This document shows positions 1 to 8,226 of a DNA stretch of 53,917 bases, one piece after another. Each line of letters starts with the position of its first letter. Position 1 is the stretch's first letter. The position numbers were made by a program, and so were the translations under genes. Origin of the DNA: Planctomycetaceae bacterium (lineage in GTDB: Bacteria > Planctomycetota > PLA2); contig WYBS01000008.1 in the NCBI GenBank assembly GCA_011525755.1, positions 1 through 53,917 of the forward strand, read 5' to 3'. The notes beneath the pieces were generated by a model, which was not told the origin of the DNA, did no database searches, and saw nothing but the letters and a program-made list of their open reading frames with translations.

Positions 1-2
1 CG

Positions 3-767
3 CCCCTTTGCGCCGGCTTCACGCTGCTGGAGCTCCTCGTGGTGGTCGGCATCCTCGTGATCCTCGCCGGCGGCGTCGTCCTCTCGCTCGAGGGCAGCAA
101 GGCGACGGCCGCCGCGGGGATCGCGCGGGCGGAGATGAGCCGGATCCACGAGGCGGTCCTCCGGTTCCGGAAGGACACCGGCCACCTGCCCCGCCGCGGC
201 CCCTTCGCGCTCGTCGCCGACGGCGGCAGGATCGACCCCGCCGTCGACGCGCACTGGCCGCCGGAGGCGCCGTCGTCCGCCTCGGGCCGCGCGGCGTGGT
301 TCCGGTCGCCCGCGAACTTCTACCAGCTCTACGAGCGCCGCGCCGCGCCGTCGTTCCAGGTCGCGCTCGACGTCGTCGCCGGGCCGGGCGCCGTCTTCAA
401 CGCCAGCACCCGCCGCGGCTACCTCGGCCCCTACCTCAGCCGGCAGGGCGAGGGGTTCGTGTACGTCGGCGACGGGCTCGACACGGACGGCGCGGGCGAC
501 CCGGGTTCGGGGAGCCTGCTGCAGGTCCCCGGCGTGGCCGACCCCTTCGAGGCCCCCGCACCCCCCGGGAATCTCTTCCACTGGACGAGCACGACGCTCG
601 CGGTGCCCGCGGACGTCGAGCCGAGCGCGCTCGGCCGGCCCTACCTCCTCTTCATCGACGCGGACGGGCTCGGCCCGCGCATCCTCTGCCTCGGTCCGAA
701 CGGCATCTACGAGAGCGACGCGGGGGGGCTCCGGGGGGACGACCTCGCGATCCTCCTCGAGGACTGA
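3..767 (+). CDS. Type II secretion / type IV pilus major-type pseudopilin (GspG-like), 5' partial
   Basis: The frame is open to the left edge, so the true start lies outside the window. The first visible residues contain the prepilin peptidase site and hydrophobic helix: a Gly followed by FTLLELLVVVGILVILAGG, with Glu five residues after the cut. That is the class III signal of pseudopilins, cleaved and N-methylated by a PilD-type peptidase. The rest is a globular domain of about 200 residues with GspG-like features (RFRKDTGHLP, then YLGPYL). It is first in a plus-strand secretion operon, and the next start codon follows its stop by two bases. A G7-CTCC-G6 run lies near the 3' end (722-738). 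The subfamily (GspG versus another minor pseudopilin) is inferred. Confidence 0.85.
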   Translation, partial: PLCAGFTLLELLVVVGILVILAGGVVLSLEGSKATAAAGIARAEMSRIHEAVLRFRKDTGHLPRRGPFALVADGGRIDPAVDAHWPPEAPSSASGRAAWFRSPANFYQLYERRAAPSFQVALDVVAGPGAVFNASTRRGYLGPYLSRQGEGFVYVGDGLDTDGAGDPGSGSLLQVPGVADPFEAPAPPGNLFHWTSTTLAVPADVEPSALGRPYLLFIDADGLGPRILCLGPNGIYESDAGGLRGDDLAILLED

Positions 768-769
768 CG

Positions 770-1678
770 ATGCGACGCGAAGCCGGCCTCACTCTTCTCG
801 AGCTGATGGTCGTCGTCTTCATCCTCTCGGCCCTCGCGCTGAGCGCGGTCTCGCTCGTGGACACGACCGACCACCAGCTGCGCCGCGAGGACACCGAGGG
901 GCGCCTGCTGCAGCTCCGGCGCGCGATCGCGGGCGAGGCTGGCGCACCCGCGCTCTCCGGCTACGTCGCGGACATGGGCGCGCTCCCGTCGTGCGTCGGC
1001 GACCTCGTCGCGTCGCCTTCGAACGCGCAGGCCTTCGGGCTGAAGCAGGTCGGGTTCTCGCCGTCGATCACGCTCCCGGCCGCGCACGCGCTGCCGAAGG
1101 GCTGGCGCGGGCCGTACGTGGCGCTGCCGCCGGGCGCCGACGCGAGGTTCCGCGACGGGTGGGGCAACGTGAGCCGCGACGCGGGAGGGGATCCCGACCC
1201 GGCTGCGGACGCCTCGCAGCACGGCTGGGGCTTCGAGCTCGACGCGAACAGCCTCGCGATCGAGAGCCGCGGCGCGGATGGCCTGCCGGGCGACGCGGGC
1301 GAGACCCCTTACGACGCGGACCTGCCGGTCGCGATCGCGTCGGGCGACTGGCGCGTCGACCTGAGCGGCTGGTCGGTCGATCTCCGCAACGCGACCGGAT
1401 CGACGCGGACGGGGCTGTACGTCCGGCTGCTCGTCTACGCGTACGACGCGACGGACGGGCATGCGTGGACGGCGCACGACACCGGCACCGTCGACCTCGC
1501 GGATGCGACCACGGGAAGCGCGACCTTCCCGGCGGACACCCTTGTCCCGGTCGGCCGCCACCTCCTCGTCGTCGTGGACGGCGACGACGAGCCGTTCGGC
1601 CATCCCGGGTCGTACGTCACGCGCCAGGTCGCCTTCGCGCCGCGGAGCCTGCCGCAGGTCACGCTGGTGATCCCATGA
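770..1678 (+). CDS. Pseudopilin with C-terminal beta-rich extension
   Basis: This 302-aa protein starts MRREAGLTLLELMVVVFILS: a short basic leader, Gly at the cut site, then a Glu-containing hydrophobic helix, which is the prepilin/pseudopilin signature. A soluble domain with GspG-like phrases (PKGWRGPYVALPPGADARFRDGWGN, and GFELDANSLAIESRGADG) follows to about residue 180. The last 110 residues look like an added beta-sandwich, reading WRVDLSGWSVDLRN and later LYVRLLVYAYDATDG. It is longer than usual minor pseudopilins, so the extension may form a tip or substrate-contact module (inference). It overlaps the next gene by four bases (ATGA), indicating translational coupling. Confidence 0.82.
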   Translation: MRREAGLTLLELMVVVFILSALALSAVSLVDTTDHQLRREDTEGRLLQLRRAIAGEAGAPALSGYVADMGALPSCVGDLVASPSNAQAFGLKQVGFSPSITLPAAHALPKGWRGPYVALPPGADARFRDGWGNVSRDAGGDPDPAADASQHGWGFELDANSLAIESRGADGLPGDAGETPYDADLPVAIASGDWRVDLSGWSVDLRNATGSTRTGLYVRLLVYAYDATDGHAWTAHDTGTVDLADATTGSATFPADTLVPVGRHLLVVVDGDDEPFGHPGSYVTRQVAFAPRSLPQVTLVIP

Positions 1679-3279
1679 GAGACCTCCTCGTGCTCGACTT
1701 CGACGGGATCGTCCTTCTGGGCGCCGTCGTGCGCGTGGACCGCCGCGGCACCGTCGAGATCCGCCGCCGTGCGCGCTCGGCCGCGGCGACGCCGGAGGCC
1801 TCGCTGGAGGAGGTGCTCGGGTCGCTCGGCCGCACGCCCGCCGCGTGCGCGGTGCGGAGCGCGGAGGTCGTCGCGGGCATCGTGCGGCTGCCGATCGCAT
1901 CCGCGCGCGGCAGGTCGCCGGACGAGATCGCCCAGATGCTCCGGTGGGAGATCGAGCCGCTCCACGCCCGGCAGGCGGTCGTCCCCCCGCTCGGCGCCAT
2001 CCTCGCGGCGCGGGGGCACTTGGATCCGGCGCAGGTCGAGCGGGTCCTCGCCCGGGTGCAAGAGCGCCGGGCGGCGGGGGAGCGCGACGCGGGGGCCCTC
2101 CGGTTCGGCGCGGTCGCGCGCGAGCTCGGGCTCGTGACCGACGCGCAGCTGGCCGAGGCGCTCGCGATCCAGGAGCGGCTCGGCACGACCGAGGAGGAGC
2201 ACGTCTGCGGCTGGGCGCCGCCGCCCAGCCCGCCGGAGCCCGGCGGCACCCCCTGGCTCGCTGCCGGGATGCCCGCGGCGCGCCGCCGCTTCTGGACGGA
2301 GGAGCTCTCGAAGAAGGGCCTCCGGCTCCTCGCGCTCTACCCCCGCCTTCCGGGGGCGATCGCCGCGCTCGACCGCCACGCGAGCGCGACCGTCCTCGAG
2401 GCGGAGCCGCACGCGGTCTCGCGAAGCGTCGTCCGCGACGGCGCGCTCGTCTCGCTCGAGATCGTGCCGACCTCGGAGCTCGAGCCCCCGGCCGACGCGT
2501 GCCGCGAGCTCCTCGACGGCGCCCAGGGCGCGCTCCTCTGCGGGTCCCTCGCGGACCCCGCGCTCGTCGCCTCGCTCGGGGGGAAGGCAGGGATCTTCGC
2601 GCCTCCCGTCCGCGGCGACGTGGGCGGGTCGCCCGCGGCGTTCGCCGGCCTCGCCGGGACGGCGCGGCACGCGGCCGGCCGGGGCGGGCCGCTCGCGGCC
2701 GTCCCGGCGCGCGACCCGGCGCCGCCGCTCCTCCGCCGGACGGGGGTCCGGTGGGCGGCCGCGATCCTCCTCGTCGCGACGGCCGTCCTCCTCGCGGACC
2801 GCCTCACGGCCCGCGCGCTCACGCGCTCCGTGCGGGACCTGGCGGCGGCGCGCGAGCGGCTCCGGAGGGTCACGGGCGAGATCGGCGACGCGGAGCGGAG
2901 GACCGCCGACGCCGCCGCGCTCGCGAAGGAGATCGCCTCGCTGGAGGAGGAGCGCGACGCGCTCTCGGCGCGCCGGAGGATGCTCGAGGAGGGCGTGTCG
3001 GCCCGCGCGCGGCTCCTGCCGCTGCTCCTCGACGCGCTTGCCGCCGCGGCGAGCGACGAGATCCTCCTCGAACGGACGGTCGAGGAGAGCCCCGGCAGGA
3101 TCCGCATCGACGGCCGCGCGCTGAGCGAGCGCGGCGTCCAGGCGTTCGGCCGCGCGGTCGCGGCGAAGGTCCTGCCGATGCGCCTGCGCGTCGTCGATCT
3201 GGCGATCCGCAGGGAGTCGCGCGGCGGCAGCTACTCCTGGAGCCTCCTCCTGGACCCGCTTCCCGGGGAGGATGCGTGA
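1675..3279 (+). CDS. PilM/PilN-like (GspL-like) inner-membrane platform protein with an inserted MshEN-like segment
   Basis: 534 aa. The N-terminal 100 residues (MRDLLVLDFDG start, then a LPIASARGRSPDEIAQMLRWEIE stretch) and residues about 200-320 look like a PilM/GspL actin-like cytoplasmic domain. Residues about 105-170 read like an MshEN/GspE N-terminal module (LGAILAARGHLDPAQ, then FGAVARELGLVTDAQLAEAL). One transmembrane helix lies near 357-374, followed by a coiled coil (380-440) and a PilN-like periplasmic C-terminal domain. In T2SS and T4P this protein links the ATPase to the pseudopilus assembly platform. Its position between the pseudopilins and the PilO-like gene fits. The PilM-PilN fusion equals GspL architecture; the inserted module is unusual. 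Its stop overlaps the next start by one base. Confidence 0.75.
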   Translation: MRDLLVLDFDGIVLLGAVVRVDRRGTVEIRRRARSAAATPEASLEEVLGSLGRTPAACAVRSAEVVAGIVRLPIASARGRSPDEIAQMLRWEIEPLHARQAVVPPLGAILAARGHLDPAQVERVLARVQERRAAGERDAGALRFGAVARELGLVTDAQLAEALAIQERLGTTEEEHVCGWAPPPSPPEPGGTPWLAAGMPAARRRFWTEELSKKGLRLLALYPRLPGAIAALDRHASATVLEAEPHAVSRSVVRDGALVSLEIVPTSELEPPADACRELLDGAQGALLCGSLADPALVASLGGKAGIFAPPVRGDVGGSPAAFAGLAGTARHAAGRGGPLAAVPARDPAPPLLRRTGVRWAAAILLVATAVLLADRLTARALTRSVRDLAAARERLRRVTGEIGDAERRTADAAALAKEIASLEEERDALSARRRMLEEGVSARARLLPLLLDALAAAASDEILLERTVEESPGRIRIDGRALSERGVQAFGRAVAAKVLPMRLRVVDLAIRRESRGGSYSWSLLLDPLPGEDA

Positions 3280-3917
3280 TGCGGAGCATCTCGAGGCGCG
3301 AGCACATCCTCCTCGCCGCGGCGGTCGCGGTGGCGGCGGCGACGGCGGTGTACTTCCCGCGCGTGCGCCCCGCCCGCCTCCGCATCGAGGCGCTGGAGGA
3401 GCAGCGGGTGCAGGCGGAGCTCCAGGTCCGCGAGGTCCGGTGGCCGCGGACGCCCGGGGACCCCGGGCGCCTCGTCGCGAGGCGGGACGCGCTCCGGGCC
3501 GAGGTGGAGGCGGCCCGGGAAGCGCTGCGCCGCGCCGAGGCGCGGTTCGTGTCGCGCTGCGACGAGTCCCTTGCGGACGAGCTCCGGGTCGAGATCTCGG
3601 CCCTCGCGGACCGGCACGGGGTCTACGTCCGGGAGAACCTCGCGTGCCCCGAGGCGGCGCTCCGAAGCTTCGTCGGCGACCCCGGCAACGCCGGCGACGC
3701 AGCGCGGCTCGTGCGCTGCCTCACGCTCGGCGATCCGTACGCGCTCGGCGCGCGCCAGGTCACGCTCGAGACCGGCTTCGCGGGGCTCCGGGGCTTCCTG
3801 CGCGACCTCGACCGGCTCGATCACCGCGTGCTCATCCTCCGCTTCGACATCACCGCAGGGGAAGGCTGCGGGCCGGGCGTCACGCCGCTCCTCGCGACGC
3901 TCGTCTACGTGTACTGA
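3279..3917 (+). CDS. PilO/GspM-like inner-membrane platform protein
   Basis: 212 aa. A short basic N-terminus is followed by one transmembrane helix (HILLAAAVAVAAATAVYF, about residues 9-26), a coiled coil (about 33-90) and a periplasmic alpha/beta domain ending in a strand-rich segment (RVLILRFDITAG). This matches the PilO/GspM topology that pairs with PilN/GspL in the assembly platform. The sequence itself is poorly conserved, as is usual for this family, so the call rests on topology and position directly after the PilM/N-like gene. A two-base gap separates it from the pilT-like gene. Confidence 0.7.
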   Translation: MRSISRREHILLAAAVAVAAATAVYFPRVRPARLRIEALEEQRVQAELQVREVRWPRTPGDPGRLVARRDALRAEVEAAREALRRAEARFVSRCDESLADELRVEISALADRHGVYVRENLACPEAALRSFVGDPGNAGDAARLVRCLTLGDPYALGARQVTLETGFAGLRGFLRDLDRLDHRVLILRFDITAGEGCGPGVTPLLATLVYVY

Positions 3918-3919
3918 CG

Positions 3920-4993
3920 ATGGACGCCTTCGGAAGGCTCCTCTCGCTCTGCTCCGCCGCGAAGGCGACGGACCTGCACCTCTCCGCCGGCTCGGCGCCG
4001 CGCCTGCGGATCGACGGCGACCTTCGGCCGGTCGATGGGGAGCCCCCTCTCCGCGCGGACGACCTCGGGGAGATGGCACGCTCGCTCATGAACGGGCGGC
4101 AGCTGGCGATCTTCGAGGAGAGGCGGACGCTCGACCTCTCGCGCTCGGGCCCCGATGGCTCGCGCTTTCGGATCAACGCGTACCAGGAGCGCGGCGGCAT
4201 CGCCTTCGCGATCCGCCGCCTCGACGACACCTTCCGGCCGCTGGAGGAGTGGAACCTGCCGCCGCAGCTCGAGGAGTTCACGCGGCTCCGCGACGGCCTC
4301 GTCCTCGTGACGGGCCCGACCGGCAGCGGCAAGACGACGACGCTCGCCTCGCTCCTCCACATCATCAACCGCGATTGCGCCTGCCACATCCTGACGATCG
4401 AGGACCCGATCGAGTACCTGCACGGGAACCTGAAGGCGCTCGTCCACCAGCGCGAGCTGCATACGACCGTGCCGTCGTTCGCAGAGGCGGTCCGGTCGGC
4501 GCTGCGCGAGGACCCCGACGTGATCCTCGTCGGCGAGATGCGCGACGTGGAGACGATGCGGACAGCGATCACGGCCGCGGAGACCGGCCACCTCGTCTTC
4601 TCCACCCTCCACACGGGCGACGCCGTGGGCTCGGTGGAGCGGATGATCGGCGTCTTCCCGGCCGACGAGCAGCGGTCGATCCGCCAGCAGGTCTCGCTCG
4701 TCCTCCGGGCCGTCGTCACCCAGCGGCTCGTGCCCCGCAGGACGGGGCGGGGGCTCGTGCCCGCCGTCGAGATCCTCAAGGTGACGAACGCGGTCGGGAA
4801 CCTCATCCGCACGGGCCGCACGGAGCAGATCTACTCGGTGATGGAAGGGAGCGGCGCCCTCGGCATGCGCACCCTCGAGCAGGAGGTCGCGTCGCTCGTC
4901 GCCCGCGGCGTCATCGCCGAGAGCGAGGGCCGGAAGGTGGCGCACCACGCGGACGCGCTCGACCAGTGGCTGTCGAAGACGAGGAGCGGCTGA
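3920..4993 (+). CDS. pilT: Twitching motility / pilus retraction ATPase PilT
   Basis: 357 aa, the normal PilT length. The N-terminal PAS-like domain carries the family opening ATDLHLSAGSAPRLRIDGDL. Walker A is GPTGSGKTT near residues 132-140, the Asp box is TIEDPIEYLH near 159, Walker B is DPDVILVGEMRD near 198-209, and the His box is TGHLVFSTLHTGDA near 222-235. The PilT-type motif AVGNLIRTGRTEQI near 291-304, equivalent to AIRNLIRE, distinguishes it from PilB/GspE. It is a cytoplasmic hexameric ATPase that depolymerises pili. It lies inside the secretion operon just before the assembly ATPase, which is not typical of classical T2SS loci and suggests a retractable pilus or pseudopilus. Confidence 0.95.
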   Translation: MDAFGRLLSLCSAAKATDLHLSAGSAPRLRIDGDLRPVDGEPPLRADDLGEMARSLMNGRQLAIFEERRTLDLSRSGPDGSRFRINAYQERGGIAFAIRRLDDTFRPLEEWNLPPQLEEFTRLRDGLVLVTGPTGSGKTTTLASLLHIINRDCACHILTIEDPIEYLHGNLKALVHQRELHTTVPSFAEAVRSALREDPDVILVGEMRDVETMRTAITAAETGHLVFSTLHTGDAVGSVERMIGVFPADEQRSIRQQVSLVLRAVVTQRLVPRRTGRGLVPAVEILKVTNAVGNLIRTGRTEQIYSVMEGSGALGMRTLEQEVASLVARGVIAESEGRKVAHHADALDQWLSKTRSG

Positions 4994-4994
4994 C

Positions 4995-6623
4995 ATGGCG
5001 ATCACGGTGCGCGAACTCGCCGACGCCGCCCTCGCGGCGCAGCTGATCGGGCAGGGCGAGCTCGCGGCGTTCCACGGCTGGGAGCGCCTGCCGCTCGAGG
5101 ACTTCGTGGAGGGCGTCACCGGCCGCGGCCGCTTCCCGCCGGCGGCGCTCTACCGGGCGGTCGCCGAGCGGCGCGGCCTCCCGTACGTCGACTGCGAGGC
5201 GGCCGAGCCCGCGCTCGACGAGGTCCGGCGGCTCCCGCAGGTCCTGCTCCGGCGCGGTCTCGTGCTGCCGGTGCGCGAGGCGCCGGTGCCCGACGTCGCC
5301 GTGGCCGCCGCGGACCCCGACGACCGTCAGACGCTCGCCGCCGTGCGGCGGGCCCTCGGCCAGGACGTCGCGGTCGCCGTGGCCGAGCCGCGCGCGCTGC
5401 GCGGCGCCGCCTCCCGCGCCCTCGCGGCGGCGGGGCACGCGCCGGCCGAGGGAGCCGGGCTCGCGCACGAAGACGCGGTCACGCTCCTCGACGCGATCCT
5501 CAAGGAGGCGTACCTCCGGCGCGCGTCCGACGTCCACCTCGAGCCGGCAGACGACGGGATGACCGTGCGCGTCCGGATGGACGGCTGCCTCCACCCGCTC
5601 GTGCGCGGCCTGCGGCCGGCGGAGGGCGCGGGCCTCATCAATCGCGTGAAGGTCCTCGCGGGCCTCGACATCGCGGAGCAGCGCGCGCCGCAGGACGGCG
5701 GGTTCACGCACACGCTGCCGCTCGCCGGCAGCGACCCGATCGACATCCGTGCCGCCACCATCTGCACGCGCCTCGGCGAGCGCGCCACGCTGCGGCTGCT
5801 CGGCACGGCCTCGCGCGACCTGACGCTGACCACGCTCGGGATGGAGGACGACGATCTCGCCCGCTTCCGCGCCGGGATCCGGAGACCCTTCGGGCTGCTG
5901 CTCCTGTGCGGGCCGACGGGGTGCGGCAAGAGCACGACGCTCTACGCCGCGCTCCGCGAAGTGAGCCGTCCCGACATCCACGTGATGACGGTCGAGGACC
6001 CGATCGAGTACAAGATCCCCGGCGTCTCCCAGGTGCAGGTAGGGGCGGGGGGGAAGGTGACGTTCGCGGGGACGATCCGCTCGCTCCTCCGTCACGATCC
6101 GGACGTCATGATGGTCGGCGAGATCCGCGACGGCGAGACCGCCGACGTCGCGCTCAAGGCAGCGCTCACCGGCCACCTCGTGCTCAGCACGCTCCACACG
6201 AACAGCGCGCCGGCGTCGTTGACCCGCCTCTTCGACCTCGGGTGCGAGCCGTTCCTCGTCGCCGGCACGCTGGTCGGGGCGATCTCCCAGCGCCTCGTCC
6301 GCCGCCTCTGCCCGCGCTGCCGCAGGACGCGGAGGGCGACGCGGGAGGAGGCGCGGTTCCTCGGCGCGGACGAGGCGGCGGAGGTCCCGGTCGCCGCGGG
6401 GTGCGCCCGCTGCCTCGGGACCGGGTTCACGGGACGCATCGGGCTCTTCGAGATGATGTGGATCGACGGCGAGGCCGCGCGGCGGATCGCCGCCCGCGCG
6501 CCGGAGCACGATCTGCGCGCCGCGCTCGACCTGCGGACGCTGCGCGAGGACGGCATCGGGAAGGTCCTGCGCCACCTGACGACCGTGGAGGAGGTCATGG
6601 AGGCAACGCTCCTCGAGGAGTGA
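4995..6623 (+). CDS. gspE: Assembly ATPase GspE/PilB
   Basis: 542 aa. The N-terminal MshEN-type domain (about 1-140) precedes the catalytic N2 domain (SDVHLEP near 178). Walker A is GPTGCGKST near 306-314, the Asp box is TVEDPIEY, Walker B is DPDVMMVGEIRD and the His box is TGHLVLSTLHTNSA. The tetracysteine zinc site, CPRC then CARC about 35 residues later, is followed by GTGFTGRIGLFEMM, diagnostic of GspE/PilB and absent from PilT. It powers pseudopilus or pilus extension from the cytoplasm through GspL/PilM and GspF/PilC. The ATG follows the pilT stop almost immediately, so the two antagonistic ATPases are co-transcribed. Confidence 0.95.
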   Translation: MAITVRELADAALAAQLIGQGELAAFHGWERLPLEDFVEGVTGRGRFPPAALYRAVAERRGLPYVDCEAAEPALDEVRRLPQVLLRRGLVLPVREAPVPDVAVAAADPDDRQTLAAVRRALGQDVAVAVAEPRALRGAASRALAAAGHAPAEGAGLAHEDAVTLLDAILKEAYLRRASDVHLEPADDGMTVRVRMDGCLHPLVRGLRPAEGAGLINRVKVLAGLDIAEQRAPQDGGFTHTLPLAGSDPIDIRAATICTRLGERATLRLLGTASRDLTLTTLGMEDDDLARFRAGIRRPFGLLLLCGPTGCGKSTTLYAALREVSRPDIHVMTVEDPIEYKIPGVSQVQVGAGGKVTFAGTIRSLLRHDPDVMMVGEIRDGETADVALKAALTGHLVLSTLHTNSAPASLTRLFDLGCEPFLVAGTLVGAISQRLVRRLCPRCRRTRRATREEARFLGADEAAEVPVAAGCARCLGTGFTGRIGLFEMMWIDGEAARRIAARAPEHDLRAALDLRTLREDGIGKVLRHLTTVEEVMEATLLEE

Positions 6624-6624
6624 C

Positions 6625-7806
6625 ATGCGGTACCGCTACCATGCCATCGCGTCCGACGGACGAAGCGTCCAGGGCGACCTCGATGCCGCGGACGAGCGCG
6701 CGGCCGCGGCGGAGCTCAAGGGCCGCTCCCTCTTCATCACGCGCCTCGCGCCCGCCGCCGCGGGACGGGAGACGTCTCCCGGAAGCCACGGCACCCCGCG
6801 GGCGCAGGGCCTCGTCTTCCTCTTCCGGGAGCTCGCGCTGATGACACGCTCGGGCGTGACGCTCCTGAAGGCGCTCGAGGTGTGCGGGCGGGCGCAGGGG
6901 CCCGTCGCCGCGCTCGCCGGCCGCCTCGCCGGGCGGATCCGCGCGGGCAGGAGCCTCTCGCAGGCGATGGGCGCGGAGCCGCGGCTCCGTGGCCTCGCGA
7001 TCCGCCTCGTCGAGAGCGGCGAGGCGACCGGCGACCTCCCCGCCGTGCTCGACCGGATCGCGGACATCGTGGAGCGGCGCGCGACACTCCGGCGCAGCCT
7101 CCTGACGAGCCTCGCCTACCCGGCGATCGTCCTCGTGGTCGCGATCTCGGTGGCGACCTTCCTCGTGCTCGGGATCGTGCCGAAGTTCGTCACGTTCTTC
7201 ATGCAGCGGGGCACGGTGCTCCCTTGGACGACACGGACGCTGCTTGCCACGTCCGTGTGGATGCGCGAGAACGGCATCTACGTCCTCGCCGCCCTGGTCG
7301 TCGTCGCGGGCGCGGCCGCGGCCGTGCATGCGACGGGGAAGGGGCGCGTCGCGCTGCACCGCGCGGCGCTCTCCGTCCCGATCGCGGGCCGGCTCTGGCA
7401 GGTCGCGTCCCTCGCGCAGATCTCGTGGACCCTCGGCGAGCTGCTGCGGAGCGGCGTGAGCCTCCTCGAGTCGATCCGGATCACGGCCGCATCGGTCGGC
7501 AACCGCGCCCTCGGCGAGCACCTCGGCGGCACGGCCGAACGCATCCTCGGCGGCGAGCCGCTGTCGAAGGGCCTCGAGCACGCGCTGGTGCCGCCCGTCG
7601 TCGCGAACCTCGTCGCGGCGGGGGAACAGTCGGGCGCGATGACCGACGTCCTCTCGGAGCTCGCGCGCTTCTACCAGAAGGACCTCGACCTGCGGATCCG
7701 GCGGATGAGCAGCCTGATCGAGCCCGCGCTCATCCTCGTCGTGGGCAGCATGGTGGGGTTCGTCTACCTGGCCTTCTTCCAGGCGCTGATGCAGATGGCG
7801 CGATAG
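6625..7806 (+). CDS. gspF: Inner-membrane platform protein GspF/PilC
   Basis: 393 aa, standard length. It opens with MRYRYHAIASDGRSVQGDLDA, the GspF family start. Two T2SSF cytoplasmic repeats (about 65-190 and 265-390) carry the elements LLKALEVCGR...LSQAM and GVSLLESIRITAASVGN. Transmembrane helices are seen near 155-190, 215-235 and 365-388 (SLIEPALILVVGSMVGFVYL). It is the membrane rotor or platform worked by GspE and PilT. The start codon lies one base past the gspE stop. Confidence 0.94.
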   Translation: MRYRYHAIASDGRSVQGDLDAADERAAAAELKGRSLFITRLAPAAAGRETSPGSHGTPRAQGLVFLFRELALMTRSGVTLLKALEVCGRAQGPVAALAGRLAGRIRAGRSLSQAMGAEPRLRGLAIRLVESGEATGDLPAVLDRIADIVERRATLRRSLLTSLAYPAIVLVVAISVATFLVLGIVPKFVTFFMQRGTVLPWTTRTLLATSVWMRENGIYVLAALVVVAGAAAAVHATGKGRVALHRAALSVPIAGRLWQVASLAQISWTLGELLRSGVSLLESIRITAASVGNRALGEHLGGTAERILGGEPLSKGLEHALVPPVVANLVAAGEQSGAMTDVLSELARFYQKDLDLRIRRMSSLIEPALILVVGSMVGFVYLAFFQALMQMAR

Positions 7807-7815
7807 GAGAACATC

Positions 7816-8226
7816 ATGACGCACAGGATCGCACTGCTCGCCATCCTCGCGGCCGGCCTCTCGGGCGCGCTCGCGCAGGAGGAGAAGCCCGCGGAGCCCG
7901 CGCCGGAAGGGACCGGCGAGGAGCGGGATCCGTTCGCCGCTACCGAGAGGATGCGGGGGGGCGCGGGGGACCGGTCGCGCTTCGTGCCCGCCGATGCGCC
8001 GCCCGCGCTCCCCGGCCTCGCGCTCCGGGGCTACGTCGAGGACGAGGAGGGAAGGTCGGTCGCGCTCCTCGAGGTGGACGGGACGAGCACGTACCTCGTC
8101 CGCAAGGACGACACCGTGAGCCTGCCGCGCGCCGGGCAGAACCTCGTGATGCGCGTGGTAGAGGTCACGAATCTCGAGCTCCACGTCGAGATCGGCGAGC
8201 TCAAGCGGGTCGTGGTGGTCCGATGA
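7816..8226 (+). CDS. GspC/PilP-like periplasmic linker protein
   Basis: 136 aa. A signal peptide (MTHRIALLAILAAGLSGALA, cleavage before QE) is followed by an acidic Pro/Glu linker and a small beta domain of about 80 residues: LRGYVEDEEGRSVALLEVDG, then YLVRKDDTVSLPRAGQNL. This pattern matches the homology region of GspC and the PilP C-terminal domain, which bridges the inner-membrane platform to the secretin. It sits directly before the secretin gene, where PilP/GspC is expected, and overlaps it by four bases (ATGA). Being secreted rather than carrying a retained membrane helix is closer to PilP, which is usually a lipoprotein; no lipobox is visible. Confidence 0.7.
   Translation: MTHRIALLAILAAGLSGALAQEEKPAEPAPEGTGEERDPFAATERMRGGAGDRSRFVPADAPPALPGLALRGYVEDEEGRSVALLEVDGTSTYLVRKDDTVSLPRAGQNLVMRVVEVTNLELHVEIGELKRVVVVR

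Noticed and set aside
4073-4092. TGGCAC inside pilT as a sigma-54 promoter
   Set aside because: The -12 TTGCW is absent at the required distance and the site lies inside a coding region.
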